Shown: positions 18,437 to 30,895, counted from the stretch's first letter. The stretch: 64,000 bases of DNA from Simmondsia chinensis (GCA_018398585.1 JAGTTD010000014.1:18351387-18415386); one strand, 5' to 3'. Notes: generated by a model not told the origin, from the sequence alone. Made by a program: numbers and translations.

Positions 18437-19985
18437 CGAGCGTTTAATCACTTTTGCTCTTTTTTGCTCCTATTGTTATTTCTTTGCAAAAACACTCATT
18501 CTATGCTAAATCTTGCTAGGTTTTATCATTAACATCAACAAGTGAATGTAAGATACATCAAACAAAACCAAAAAGTTGGGCAAAACACAACATTTCACAC
18601 GGCTAAGCAAGAAGACAACAAGTTCATGCACAATTCATTCAACTTGCAAAAATAAGTGGTAAAATGAATAAATCAAGTGCAAGGATGGATTAAACAGTAC
18701 ATTAACATGTCCAAGATGATGTCGAGAGTGAATTTGGGTGGTGCAAAGCAGAAAAAACTAAAGAAATCAGTAACACAACAACAACTTGTATCCATGGGTG
18801 GCAATGGGTGGCAAATCTAGCAAATGAGAATAAAGCTTGTGTAATTTTTTGTTTCAAGTATTCCAAACCTCAAACACTATAAATAGAGAGGTCGTGGAAG
18901 TGTTTTATCATCCAATCTAGCAAAAAAAAAAAAATAATAATAATAAAACAAAAAAAAAGAAACGAATACAAAGTAGAGAAAAAGATAGGAAAACCGAGAG
19001 GACGAAGGAAGGAAGGAAGAAAAGTTTGGTTTGTAATTTTTCATTTTTAAGTCCTTTCTATCCTTTTCTTCTGTAAAGTTCATGGATTTTATCTTATTTT
19101 TGCTTTGTATTATGTATACCATGAACTAATTTTGTCTTTCCAAGGCTATGATGCAGCTTAAGTTGTAATATATACTCTTTTCTAATTCAACATATTCAAA
19201 GTTTGTTTATTGCATTGTTTGAGTGTTTATGATTGTTCGTCATGAGTTTCGAATGCTTGATCGCCGTTCAAAGCCTATAATAATTCATAATGAGTCCAAG
19301 AGGAGATTTACGATAGGGAGGTCGTAGAAGTGTTTTATCATCCAATCGAGCCAAAAAAAAAAAAAAAAAAAAAAAAAAAGACCAATACAAAGTAGAGAAA
19401 ATGATAGGAAAATCGAGAGGAAGAAGAAGGAAGGAAGGAATAATAATTCATAATGAGTCCAAAAGGAGATTTATGATGAATGCTAAAGTGATAAACACTA
19501 CAAATTGAGCGAATGCTAGAGATATATTAACGCGATTTGTGTGGTCTTAAGTGAAAACCAAGGATCTTCAAAACTCTTTTCTTATTTAAATTCATGCAAG
19601 AGATTGATGAGTTAATATGTAAAAGAGCATGCTAAATGTTGCTCGAGAGAATATTTAGTAAATTACGGTTTTCAGCTATCAACATGTAATAACAACTTGA
19701 ATATCGAGAATAGAAAGGCATATTGACGCAACTATGTGAAATTGGATGCCTTGGATCTTAATAAATCATAAAAATCAGAATGCTTTTCATAAAAACAAAT
19801 AACCATATTTTTTTTGCTTTTATATTTTTTTGTTTCATATCAAAAACTTCAAATTTCGATCTTTCAAATCGTGCTAAAACTACGAATTTCAGTACCTATT
19901 CAATTTCAATCCTCGTGGGAGGATACTCTTCTCATTTCTATATTACTTGATACGACTTAGTGCACTTGCTAAGTAAACACCAAGT
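18437..19985 (+). repeat. LTR fragment related to LARD-E, inserted in Gy-C RT
   Basis: It shares ordered phrases with the LARD-E LTR (TTTATCACTTTTGCT, ATGCTAAATCTTGCTAG, AAACACTATAAATAGAG, and GCACTTGCTA at the end) but is a more distant family member. Both ends are ragged, no TG/CA ends or target duplication are seen, and about 26 RT codons are missing at the site. A TATA-like TATAAATAG sits near 18,880. A block of about 120 bp is duplicated within it (18,890-19,010 and 19,316-19,440). Confidence 0.7.
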
Positions 19986-19989
19986 AGTG

Positions 19990-20519
19990 CTCTTCAAGTC
20001 TAACTTGTTGAACACTTGTGAGTTCTGTAGCTGATCAAGTAAGTCATCCAATCTCGAAATAAGAAATCAATAACATATCGTGAGTTGATGGCTCTGCTGT
20101 CTATGCACATTCGCGAATTACCGTCCTTCTTCTGGATCAACAGAGCAGGCATTGCACACAGACTCACTCTCCCGAATAACGCCCCTAGTGAGAGTAGGTC
20201 CTCAACTTGGTGCCTAAGCTCCCCATTCTCCGCATGACTCATCCGATAATGCAGTCTATTCTATAAGGCATCTCTCGACATTAAATCAATTCGGTGTTGG
20301 ATGTCCCCAAAGGCGGTAAGGTATCCAATAACTCCTCTGGAAACACGTCAACAAAGTTCCTCAACAGGTCATCTACGTCTCTTGGTATCTCCTTGTGCTC
20401 CGTTTGACTCTCCTTCCCAATCAATGCAAACACAACCTTGTTCTCGCCAACCTCCTTGGCGAACATAACCTTGGTTTGCAGATTCGGGTTCTCAGCTGCC
20501 AACACTCGTGGCGCCTCAT
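19990..20519 (-). pseudogene. Gy-C RT N-terminal part
   Basis: Frame 20,505-20,281 holds DVDDLLRNFVDVFPEELLD, the linker before gypsy RT. Frame 20,242-20,000 has MSHAENGELRHQVEDLLSLG, PALLIQKKDGNSRMCIDSRA and WMTYLISY at its end. It then runs to KLDLKS and is cut by the LTR fragment. At 20,520 it is cut by Co-1; upstream protease is at 29,100. Confidence 0.82.
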
Positions 20520-20524
20520 CTTTC

Positions 20525-22554
20525 TGTTGGGATGGATTTCAAAAAGTTTCTCCAGTTTAATAAATTTAACGTAGCGGAAGGGTTTAAAATTCTTAATTTT
20601 AAACATAATGTTCCATATGAAATTCCTAATTTTAAATCTACAAATTTACATTTCTATTTTAAATCTACAGATTTAAATTTCTAATTTAAATCTACAGACC
20701 TTTACTCTAATTTATTCATAACAATAACATGAACTTAAAACATGCATAATAAGAAAACCTGTAAATAAACGGAAAAGCAAAAACTTAAAATGGAAGGAAA
20801 GAAACACATACCTGGAATTGCTCCAAATGAAGAAAACCAGAAAGAATAGTAATAACTCCTTGAAGCCGTGAAAACCGAGACCCAGCTGCCTTCTACGCAA
20901 TGATCTCGAACCGCCTGGAGAGTGGGCTCCGAAAAATATTAAACTAAAGAAAAAAAAATTTCATTGAAAATTTTGTCTCCAATGGGGTTCACGAAAGTCA
21001 ATACTTTCTAAGACCCTTAATTTAGAATTAAATGTCAAACCTTTGGAATAGATACCCATATTTATAGTAGGCTACCAGAGTGAAAAATATCAATTAATTC
21101 GATGTGAGATGCGCAAATTTTAATTACAAAACGCAACATTCCATTTAAAAATAAAATTAAAATGACGCATTTAATAGGTCAACATCTTGTCACCGTGTCC
21201 CACGTGGCATGCAGTGATTGGTCCGTGCCCGAAGGCGCGGATCCACCCCAGCGGTCCCAGCGCACAACACGTTTCAGGCGCTGGTTGGTCCCTCCACGTA
21301 TACACGGATTGAACCCTATTTTTTTTATTTTGTTTCCCACATATAAAAATTCATCTTATGAATTTTAATTTTCAAAAAAAAAAATTTTATTTTATTTTAT
21401 AATATTTTTATTTTTATTCATCTCATTAATAATATTTGGCAAATTTAAATTTACTCATCTCAGAAATAAATAATTTATCTCATGAATTATTTAATATTTT
21501 TGTGATGGCAATAAATACAGAGGCTCGCACAGTGATATTAGGGACAATTTAAATCTAGCTTCAAATGGGTTAAATTAATTATCATCTCATGATAAAATTT
21601 AATTACCATTTAATGGGACTTAATTCTACTAAGTAAATTCCACTGCACTCTAAAAGTAAACCATTTATTCGATATCTCCCAAATAGACTGCATTGATGAC
21701 AACAACCCCTCCATTAGATGTGCATGATAAAGAATAAATATAATTACTATCATTATCCTTTGCACAACTTTTTTATTAGTTACCGACTCGCCCTTTGTCG
21801 AATAATTCATTTATACTTAAACATATTCACAGTGTAAATACCAAATACCAAACACTTGGAATACTTTGGCCATAGATTTCGAACCATTCAAACACTTGTG
21901 AATCAACTAAGTGGACATTTGTATCTCATAAGAGACTGTAGATTTTGTATTGAATACCTGATCCTTGTCACAATTCACGCCACTACCCATTGTACATGGA
22001 AATTCAGTCTTTCATTTAGACCTTACTTATAGTACACCAAAGTAAGTAACATTCCATGCACAAGTCCAAAATACTCTCATGATTTAGAATCATCGTTTAA
22101 ATAGTACAACATGAATCACTCATCTCTGATAGTAGTCTAGAAACAAGCAACTCACATGGGCCACCTTAGTTTGTCAATCTTATTAAACACACTAGCCTAA
22201 CACTTCTGGGTCATCATCAACATGACCAAGACAATTCATCTAAAGTGTTAGGTCATGGTCTTAACAGATAAGTAGCCCAAGCTCATCATAGACCACGAGT
22301 TTTTCAAATAACATTCCATACCATTTGTTCCAAGTCTATTTGTGGCTTAATCTCATTATCCACTTAGAACAAACATGTAAAATATAATCTGAGGACTCTG
22401 TCCATCTCATGGATGAAACTTAAAAGAAAATTACATGCAATATATATGTTAACTTACACAAATTTAATGAGGAAACAACTAGAACTTTAATTTTATTCAT
22501 TAATTAAATAATATTACCAGAATAAATTTGGATTTCAGGACATATTTCCTCACA
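20525..22554 (-). repeat. 3' LTR of Co-1
   Basis: On the plus strand it runs TGTTGGGATGG to CCTCACA. It is preceded on the minus strand by AAGTGGGAGAT, the polypurine tract (22,555-22,566). The length is 2030 bp. A G-box-like CCACGTGGC is near 21,203-21,211. Confidence 0.88.
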
Positions 22555-22559
22555 ATCTC

Positions 22560-23479
22560 CCACTTATCCTAAATCCAATTTATTACAAACTTTACTCTGT
22601 GTGAACCAGCATGCCCTCGTTGCAGCTTCTGAAGCTATAACATATTTGGCCTCTTTGGTGAAGCCATATAATACTGCTTGACACTCCTCCCACTAATGGC
22701 TCCTACTCAAATGGTAAAGACATACCCAGACGTTGAGCATTTGGCATCTCTATTTGACTTGAAGTCTAAATCAGTATAGCCGATTGGAACCAACTACTGA
22801 CTTGAGAACCAAATCTTTATAGCTATTGACACCCTGCGTCATTCCCAATGAGTAGTACAACGTCGACATACAATACTAAGTAAGTCACTACTTTCTTTTG
22901 AAATTTTTTGTACACGCTTGGTTCGTCAACATATTGCTCAAAACCATAAGACTGAATCACTTCATTGAATCTAATATTCCATGAGCTTGATACTTGCTTC
23001 AATCCTTATGTGGACTTCTTCAATTTGCACACAATGTGCTCTTGATTTTTTCCAATGAAATTGTCTGGTTGTACCATATAGATGTCTTCTTCAAGACGAC
23101 CATTCAAAAAGGGCCATTTTGACTTCCATTTGCCAGTGTCATAATGAGCTGCAATGGATAGGAGTATCCTTATTGACTTTCGCATGGTTGCTGGTGAAAA
23201 GGTCTCATTATAATGAATTCCTTTCTTTTGAGTAGAACCCTTAGCAACTAGCCTTGCTATGAAGGTCTCTACCTTCCAGTCCACTCCTCTTTTCCTCTTG
23301 TAGACCCATTCACAACCGATGGGCTTAATGCCAACAAGCGCCTCTACAAGATACCAGACTTGATTACAATACATAGATCCTATCTCAGATTTCATTGCTA
23401 AGACCCACTGGTCAACATCCTTGTCTTTAATTGACTCATTGCATCTGAGAGGATTAGATTCAATGTCACGGTCAACCAT
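22560..23479 (-). pseudogene. Co-1 RT and RNase H
   Basis: Frame 23,479-23,006 reads DVDQWVLAMKSEIGSMYCNQ, IKPIGCEWVYKRKRGVD, IARLVAKGSTQKKGIHYNE and LNGRLEEDIYMVQPDNF, the fingers and palm of copia RT. The YVDD region is missing: the frame jumps to the RNase H remnant IGYTDLDFKSNRDAKCSTSG at about 22,780. Several stops follow. Confidence 0.82.
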
Positions 23480-23769
23480 TCAGGCTTCCGCCATGAACCT
23501 CCCAGGTGCCTTGATAATCCTCCCACTATACCTAGGCTCTCGTGTAGTTAGAACATTCACAACCACAAAAGTAGGTGGATCTAATTTAGGCACCATATTG
23601 CGAGTTGTGTCTGGCTGTTCAAGAATTAGCGTCATTTTCTTTCAACTCCTCTAACACTACTTTGCATTTGCTTTTATAGTCTACTACAAAATCCTCCTCA
23701 AAACATTTTGCATTTACATTTACAAAAAACTTTTGATTAGAAGGACTGTAGAATAGAGCACCCATGTTC

Positions 23770-24960
23770 CTTTGGGATAACCCCAAAAAGAGATTGGTAA
23801 AATAGCATAACTCATCATGGACCTTACCATCTCTAACAATGTCCTATTCCTTCTCGCAATACCATTCTGCTGCGGTGTACTCAGAGCAAAAAGTTGAGAT
23901 CTTATCTCATTTGCAGTTAGGAAATCCAGAAACTTACCCTAAAGATATTCTCCACCTCCATCTGATTGAAGTGGCTTAACTTGTTTACCTAATTACTTTT
24001 TAACTTCAGCTTTGTATTCTTTGTACTTTTCAAAAGAGTTTGACTTATGTCTCATTAGGTAAACTTGTCTATACCTTGAGTAATCATCAATAAATGAGAT
24101 GAAGTACTCATACCCACCTCTTGCCTGAACATTCATTGGTCCACATACATATGTGTGAACCAGCTAAAGTAAGTTGCCAACCTTGTTGCCTTTACTCTTT
24201 ACTCTTAAAGACGAACTTGGTCATCATTTCTTCTATGTAGGATTTATAGACTGGTAATGACTTCAAGTCCAAAGCCTTTATCAGTCCATTTTTCACCAGT
24301 CTTTAGATCCTGTTCGAATTAATGTGACCTAAATGCTTGTGCCATGTGTAGGCATTATTCTTTTTAGGGTGTTTTCTTTTAAAAGATGGAACAAGTGAGC
24401 TTGTGTTAGATTCATTTCAAAAAATATGAGAGTTTTGATCAGGAAACAACTTGAATAAAATAAATCAAATTCCCACGCAGTGCAGGTACAAATAAAAAAT
24501 CCTTTAAAATCAAAACTCTAACACTAAATACTAAGCTAACATCTTCTACACCTAAGACCACTACTATTGTACTGTCCACCTACCATCAGGTACAACTCCC
24601 TATCATGCGGCCTCTTTGTTCGCATAAGCTCCTGTAACATATTATAGACATGGTTAGTTGAACATGAGTCCACACACTATGAACCTAGTGGACTCTCAAC
24701 TGCGCATGACTCACATAAGTGAGATATCAACATATCTTCACCAGATGGCTAATCTTGGTAAGAAGAGAAGCTAAGTACTTAGTGCAGTTTTTCTTCCAGT
24801 GGCCTGTCCTTCTGCCAAAAAAAAAAAACATTTTTCTTTTGTTGACCTCTTTATGGACTTGGTTGCGACACTAGTAACCTTGCCCTTTCCTTTCTTTTTA
24901 GTAGGTTCCTTGTTAGTAATAACTAAGTCCAAATTAATTTTTCAAGCAAAGTAATTTGGT
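23770..24960 (-). pseudogene. Co-1 integrase and gag/protease remnants
   Basis: The phrase STPQQNGIARRNRTLLEMV near 23,860 is the third catalytic region of copia integrase. The zinc knuckle near 24,800 is broken by an A-run. The order and wording follow the better-kept Co-2 copy at 45,444-46,792. Stops are throughout. Confidence 0.7.
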
Positions 24961-24974
24961 CCTATGAGTACATT

Positions 24975-25224
24975 GAACAACAACAACAAAACCCACTGCC
25001 TCAAGGGCTCCCACATTAGAGGGGTTTGGGAGGGGTGAACGTAGCCTTACCCGTTTAGGGTGTAACCCTTCCGATAGGCTGTTTCCAAGGATTCCCAACC
25101 TTATAGGATTGGAAACAGGAGGACTTCCAAGGAGGTCACCCATCCTGGTACTACTCTCACCCAAGAACACTTAACTTTAGAGTTTTAATGGAATTCGGTG
25201 CCTTAGTATCTTGTAAATGAACCC
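24975..25224 (-). mobile_element. 5S-headed SINE, copy C
   Basis: It is 250 bp with an exact 18-bp target duplication TGGTCCTATGAGTACATT (24,957-24,974 and 25,225-25,242). The 5S-like head (minus strand, about 25,205-25,108) is more diverged (AAAGTTAAGTGTTCTTGGGT) but still has GATGGGTGACCTCC. The tail ends in a GTTGTTGTTGTT stretch. It inserted into Co-1 near the gag/protease region. Confidence 0.93.
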
Positions 25225-25639
25225 TGGTCCTATGAGTACATTATGCATTGGAATTCAGTGAAGTTCACCAGTCGTATCCATTTCAAAATACTATAAATGC
25301 AAACATTTGTTTAACTGTCTAACAAGAGTCATTTATAATATAGTGATATCTATTCTTTTATTTTAGCATGCACAATAAGTCAAGTATCCACTAAACTGTA
25401 CTATCATGCATGCCATGATGACCCAAACACACCACTCCTTACTCCCCGGCTGCGGGGTCGCACGAATCTAGTCTGGGTGAAAATTATTCTCAATTAACAT
25501 GTTTTCTTGTAACTCTTACTAAATGTGATTAACTCCCCGCTTTACCTTGGTCTCTAGCATCTCGTAGGGGAGGCTAATGTGTCACGCTAGTCAAGTGTAA
25601 ATCATTACCTAAACCTCCATAGAAATACACATAATACTC

Positions 25640-27090
25640 CACGGCAACGTAGTCGTATCGTTTCTTTGAACTTTGGTTTATCCTAATAGAAGTCTAACCC
25701 CGCAATCTGCAAACCAACATCCTATCGATCTACTATACTGCTAGATTGATAATGGAGACCGTGAGGTTTTAACAATTGAACCTTGCTCCCACTTGATTTT
25801 TATAAACTAGTGGTTTTTAATTATCATATATTTACAACTTGGATTATCTCATAATCCCCTCTGGAATCTCATTCTAAAATTTAAATTAACAAATAAAATT
25901 TTGCCAACTCATAATTTTAATTAATTTTTTATTTAAAATACTATCATCTTATAACATAGATTATCTCATAATCTACCTTAGAATCTCATTCTAAAATTGA
26001 AATTAACTAATAAAATTAATCAATTAAATTTTTTATTTAAATTTTGCCAACTCATAATTTATTTAAAACAGTGCCGACTTACATTTTAGATTATCTCATA
26101 ATCTATTCTAGAATCTCATTTTAAAAAATTAAATTAATTAATAACTATTAATTTTTATTTAAAATAGTGGCAACTTACATCTTAGATATCTCATAATCTA
26201 TCGTAGAATCTCATTCTAAAAAATTAACTTAATTAATAAATATTAATTTTTATTTAAAATAGTGCCGACTTACATCTTAGATTATCTCATAATCTATTTT
26301 AGATCTCATTCTAAAAAACTAAATTAATTAACAAAAATTAGTTTTAATTTAAAATAACAGTGACTTACAATTTAGATTATCTCATAATCTATTTTAGAAT
26401 CTTATTCTAAAATATTAAATTAATTAAAAAATAATTTTTAATTACTATGTAAACCAGTACTGACATCTGCATGTCCCTAAAATTTTTTTTTTCATCCCTG
26501 ATGTCATTGTTAATTTTTTAATTATAATAATTAATTAAAAATAATTGAATCTAGTCTCATTAAATCAATTTTATCCGAGTTTGTAAAAATAATTGAATTT
26601 AATCTCATTAGATCAATTTTATCAATTTAGTAAAAAGTAATTAAATCTAGTCTCATTAGATCAGTTTATCCGATTTCATAAAAAGTAATTGAATCTAATC
26701 TCATTAGATCAATTTTATCCGATTTCATAAAAAGTAATTGAATCTAATCTCATTAGATCAATTTTATCCGATTTTATAAAAAATAATTGAATCTAATCTT
26801 ATTAGTCAACTTTATCCGATTTCTTAAATCATGATCAAGAACACACCATTTCAAATTTTAATTTGACTAATCTGAATTAACTCGAAATTCATTATTGATT
26901 TAAACAATTTAAATAGGTGACTTAAACAATCTAATTAACTATTAATTCATTAACAATTTAAGCAATTTAAATCATTATTTTAAACAACCTTTCCTTCTTA
27001 ATAAAACCTCTATTTTATTAAGTCACAAGTGTATTTATTTCGATCTTATTATACATATTCATGTCTATTATAAATGTAATCAGAGGTTAG
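25640..27090 (-). repeat. Co-1 leader with two tandem arrays
   Basis: The first array (25,841-26,420) has six units of about 95-120 bp, each with GATTATCTCATAATCT followed by AGAATCTCATTCTAAAA. The second (26,535-26,830) has six units of about 50-55 bp with AATCTCATTAGATCAATTTT and ATCCGATTT. The equivalent leader of Co-2 has about two units and one unit. No coding frame is seen. Confidence 0.85.
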
Positions 27091-27094
27091 CTCT

Positions 27095-27113
27095 AATACT
27101 AATTGTTGGGTCG
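27095..27113 (-). other. Primer binding site of Co-1
   Basis: The minus strand after the LTR end CCCAACA reads ATTAGTATTAGAGC, a degenerate form of the iMet PBS ATTGGTATCAGAGC. Confidence 0.75.
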
Positions 27114-29094
27114 GAACTCAAAAATTTTCCCTAATTTAATAAATTCAACGCACCAGAAGGGTTTAAATATCTTGATTTTAAACCTCGGATTCGATTTAAA
27201 ATTCCTAATTCTAAATCTACAAATTTAAATTTCTAATTTAAATCTACAGGTCTCTACTCTTATTCATTCATAACAATAACATGAATTTAAAATAGGCATA
27301 ATAAGAAAAACTGTAAGTCAATAGAAAACCGAAAACTTAAAAGAGAAGGAAAGAAAGATGTACTTGCAACTGCTCCAAATAAAGAAAATCAGAAAAAATA
27401 ATAATAACTCCTGAAAGTCGAGAAAACAGAGACCCAGCCGCCTTCTGCGCAATGACCTCGAACAGCCAAGAGAGTGGGCTCTGAAAAATATTAAACTAAG
27501 GAAAGAAAAATTTCGTTGAAATATTTCTCTCCAATTGAGTTCCCGAAAGTCAATACTTTCTAAGACCCTTAATTTAGAATTGAATGCCAAACCTTTGGAA
27601 TAGGTACCTATATTTATAGTAGGCTATCGAAGTGAAAAATAGCAATTAATTTGATGTGGGACTCTCAAATTTTAATTGCGAAATGCAGCGTTTCGTTTAA
27701 AAATATAATTAAAACAACGCATTTAACAGGTCAACATCGCCTCCTTTAATCTTGTAGGCACGCGGTGATTGGTCTATGCCCGAAGGCATGGATCCACCCC
27801 ACGGCCCTAGCATATGACACGATGGTTGGTCCATTGGGGTACAAGTGGATAGAACCCTGTTTTGAGTTCTTTTTTTTTTTTTTTTTTTTTTTTTGCTTTG
27901 TTTTTCACATGTACAAATTCATCTTATAAATTTTAATTTTCAAAAAATATTTTATTTTTTTATTTTTTTATTTTTATTCATCTCATGAATAATATTTGGC
28001 AAATTTAAATTTGCTCATCTCAGCAATAAATAATTTATTTCATGAATTCTTTAATATTTTTTTGATAGAAATAAATACAGAGGCATGCGTAGGGATCCCA
28101 GGGACAATTAAAATCTAGTTCCAAACATCTCATGAAAAAAATTAATTACCATTTAATGAGACTTAATTCTACTAAGTAAATTCCACTGCACTCAAAACGT
28201 AAACCATTTATTCGATATCTCCCAAATAGACTGTATTGATGACAACAACCTCTCCACTAGATGTTCATGATAAAGAATAAATATAACTACTACCATTATC
28301 CTTCTCACAGCTTCTCCATTAGTTACCAACTCGCCTTTTGTCGAATAATTTATTTATACTTGAGCATATTCACGGTATAAATTCCAAATGTCAAACACTT
28401 GGAATAATTTGGCCAAAGATTTCAAATCATTCAAACACTTGTGAATCAACTAAGGGAACATCTGTATCTCATAAGAGACTGTAGATTCTGTATTGAATAC
28501 CTGATCCTTCTCACACTTCATGTCGCTCCCCAATGCACATGGAAATTCTATCATTCATTTAGACCTTTACTTATATTATACCAAAGTAACTAACATTTCA
28601 TGCAGAAGTCCAAGATACTCTCAAGATTTAGAGTTTTCATTCAAATAGTACAACATGAATCACTCATCTTCGATAGGAGTCTAGAAACAAGCAACTCACA
28701 TGGTCCAACTCAATATGTCAATCTTATTAAACACACCGACCTACTACTTCTAGATCATCATCCACATGACCAAGACAAATCATCTAAAGTGTTAAGTCAT
28801 GGTCTTAACAGACAAGTAGTCCAAGCTCATCATCAACCATGAGTTATTCAAATAACATTCCATACTATTTGTTCCAAGTCTATTTGTGGCTTAATCTCAT
28901 TATCCAATTAGAACAAACATGTAAAATATAATATGAGGACTCTCTCCATCTCATGGACGGTACTTAAAAGAAAATCAAATGCAGTATATATGCTTACACA
29001 AATTTAACGAGGAAATGGCCGGAACTTCTATTTTATTTATCAATTATATAATATTACCAGAATAAATCTAGATTTCAGGACACTATTCCTTAGA
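27114..29094 (-). repeat. 5' LTR of Co-1
   Basis: It is 1981 bp, starting TGTTGGGTCGG and ending CCTTAGA on the plus strand, where the partner has CCTCACA. It shares the full order of blocks with the 3' LTR but differs at many positions. Confidence 0.88.
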
Positions 29095-29099
29095 CTTTC

Positions 29100-29350
29100 T
29101 TAGGGAACAAGATGATCTTTGTGCCCTCGAAGATAAAGCTATACGTGCTCTTCCTGTCATCATGGGTGGCACCTCTGTCAAATTGCCATGGCGCCTAAGC
29201 AACAGGTGGCATACATCCACGGTAACCACACTGCACCACACTCCATCCCGCTACCTTGCTCTTGTAGAAAAATTAACCAAGCATCATTTAGAAACAATTA
29301 CTTGGTTTCCCTTCTTGAGCCATGACAATTTGTAAGTGTTCGGATGTTCC
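29100..29350 (-). pseudogene. Gy-C protease, second half
   Basis: Together with 36,060-35,938, the minus strand spells KKGNQVIVSK, CLVNFST, VDVCHLLL, then YSFIFEGTKI. This is the C-terminal half of a gypsy protease. LARD-E separates the halves with the duplicated target TCTAT. Stops and shifts are present. Confidence 0.75.
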
Positions 29351-29355
29351 TCTAT

Positions 29356-30782
29356 TGATAACCTTAAATTTGTATATATTCATCTATATCATTTTAATAC
29401 ATATTTAAACATTTTACTTCTTATTTTTATCACTTTTGCTAGTTTTTACTCGGTTTCAACTATTTTGCTACTTATTGCAAAAACACCCATTTTATGCTAA
29501 ATCTTGCTAGATTTTATCATTAATTTCAACAAGTAAAAGCAAGATACATCAAATAAAAGTAAAAAAAATAACAAAAGCACCTAAAGTACATGGCTCAAAT
29601 GAAGAACACATAAAATAACAAAAATATTGCTACATTTTGCTTTAGGCGGCTACCTTTGTCCCTTTCTATAAATTAAATGCATTGTTTAAACCTTATACAA
29701 CATCATGTTGATCTGGTTTTGTAGATTGGACGGTGCAAAAGAGAAGCAAAATATTAAACAAAGCAAGTTGTTCATGGGCGGCAATGAAGAGCAAATGAGA
29801 AGGAAGCAAGATCATTTTTTATTTATGATTTATCACATTTGAAACATTATAAATAGAGGTGTTTTGGGTAGTGTTTAAGCATCCCTCAACCAAAAAAAAA
29901 AAAAAAAAAATCAAATATAGTGTAGATGTAAATAGAACAAAAAATGTGAGGGAGAAGGAAGGAAAAGGAAGGAGGGAAGTTTTGTTTGTAATTTTATATG
30001 TTTAAGATCTTTCTATCCTTTTTCTTTCTTAAGTTCATGTATTTTGATGTTTATAATGTTTAATATTAAGTTTAATATGAACTAATTTTGTTAATCTAAG
30101 GCTGCGATGTAGCCTAAGTTGTGAAATACGCCCATTTCTAATTCAAAGTATTCAATGATTATGTTATTGCGTTGTTGAAGTGTTTATCATTGTTCTTAAT
30201 AAGTTTTAAATGCTTATCACCATTTAAGGCCCGTAATGATTTATAATGAGACCGAAAGGAGATTTATGATGATTGCTGAGGTGATAAGCACAACAAATTG
30301 GGCGAATGCTCGAGAGAGATTAACGCGATTTGTGTGGTTTTTAAAAGAAAATCATAGAGCTTTTATAACTCTTTTCTTATTTAAATTCATGCACGAAAGT
30401 GATGGGTTAATATGTTAAAGAGTACGCTAAATGTTGCTCGAGAGAGAATGTTTAGTAAATTAGGATTTTCAACCATTAACACACAGTAACAACTTGAATA
30501 TCGAGAATAAAAAAGGCGTATTGATGCAAATAGGTGAAATCGGATGCCTTAGACTTTATTAATTAATTAAAAAAAAATAATTTAAATCGGCTTATACTAT
30601 TCTAACCTTTTATTTTTATTTTATTTTATTTTACTTTATTCCATATCAAAATCCATAATTTTTCAAATAGTATTAAAGCTATTAATTTCAGTAATCACTC
30701 AGCAATCCTCGTGGGAACGATACTCTAATCACTCTGTATTACTTGAAGTGACTAGTGTACTTGCTAGTAAAAATACGCATCA
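29356..30782 (+). repeat. 5' LTR of LARD-E (L1)
   Basis: It starts TGATAACCTTAAATTTG and ends AATACGCATCA and is 1427 bp. TATAAATAG at 29,848-29,856 is a good TATA box. A long A-run (29,891-29,909) lies about 40 bp downstream. Short frames encoding MIYNETERRF recur in each LTR copy and are not genes. Confidence 0.92.
29845..29860 (+). promoter_or_regulatory. TATA box of LARD-E 5' LTR
   Basis: CATTATAAATAGAGGTG is the only strong TATA match in this LTR and is conserved in L2 and L3 (34,991-35,007). It marks the U3/R side of transcription start, so transcription would run rightward through the tRNA copy. Confidence 0.65.
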
Positions 30783-30788
30783 AGTTTT

Positions 30789-30863
30789 TGGCGCCGTTGC
30801 TGGGGAACGAACCCGGGTTACCCGCGTGACAGGTGGGAACACTCACCACTATTCTACAACGAC
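30789..30863 (-). pseudogene. Complete tRNA-Asp(GTC) copy with CCA at the primer binding site
   Basis: The reverse complement of these 75 bases folds as tRNA-Asp: acceptor arms GTCGTTG and CAACGGC pair, the anticodon loop is CTGTCAC with anticodon GTC, the T-arm region GGGTTCG is present, and it ends in CCA. The TGGCGCCGTTGCTGGGGA part (30,789-30,806) is the primer binding site, six bases after the LTR. The remaining 57 bases extend to the exact tRNA 5' end. CCA is not gene-encoded in eukaryotes, so this derives from the mature primer. It has a mismatch in the anticodon stem and T-arm changes. Confidence 0.9.
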
Positions 30864-30895
30864 TTTTTTTGTGTTTTTTGATCTAAAAACTTGAT

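Larger units (their letters stand above)
20525..29094 (-). mobile_element. Co-1, Ty1/copia element with about 2-kb LTRs
   Basis: Both LTRs, an iMet-type PBS, a polypurine tract and degenerate pol are present. The target duplication CTTTC is exact (20,520-20,524 and 29,095-29,099). It is inserted between protease and RT of Gy-C. The interior is heavily decayed: RT is readable, integrase and gag only in patches. The closely related Co-2 lies at 36,605-50,287. Confidence 0.9.

Noticed and set aside
30236..30418. 60-70 residue frames (MIYNETERRF...) repeated at 30,236, 33,709 (minus) and 35,384
   Set aside because: They lie inside LARD-E LTR copies and recur only because the LTR does. There is no start context, domain or separate support.
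30789..30863. Functional tRNA-Asp gene on the minus strand
   Set aside because: It encodes CCA, begins exactly at the PBS of an LTR element and has stem mismatches, so it is a retro-copy of the primer.
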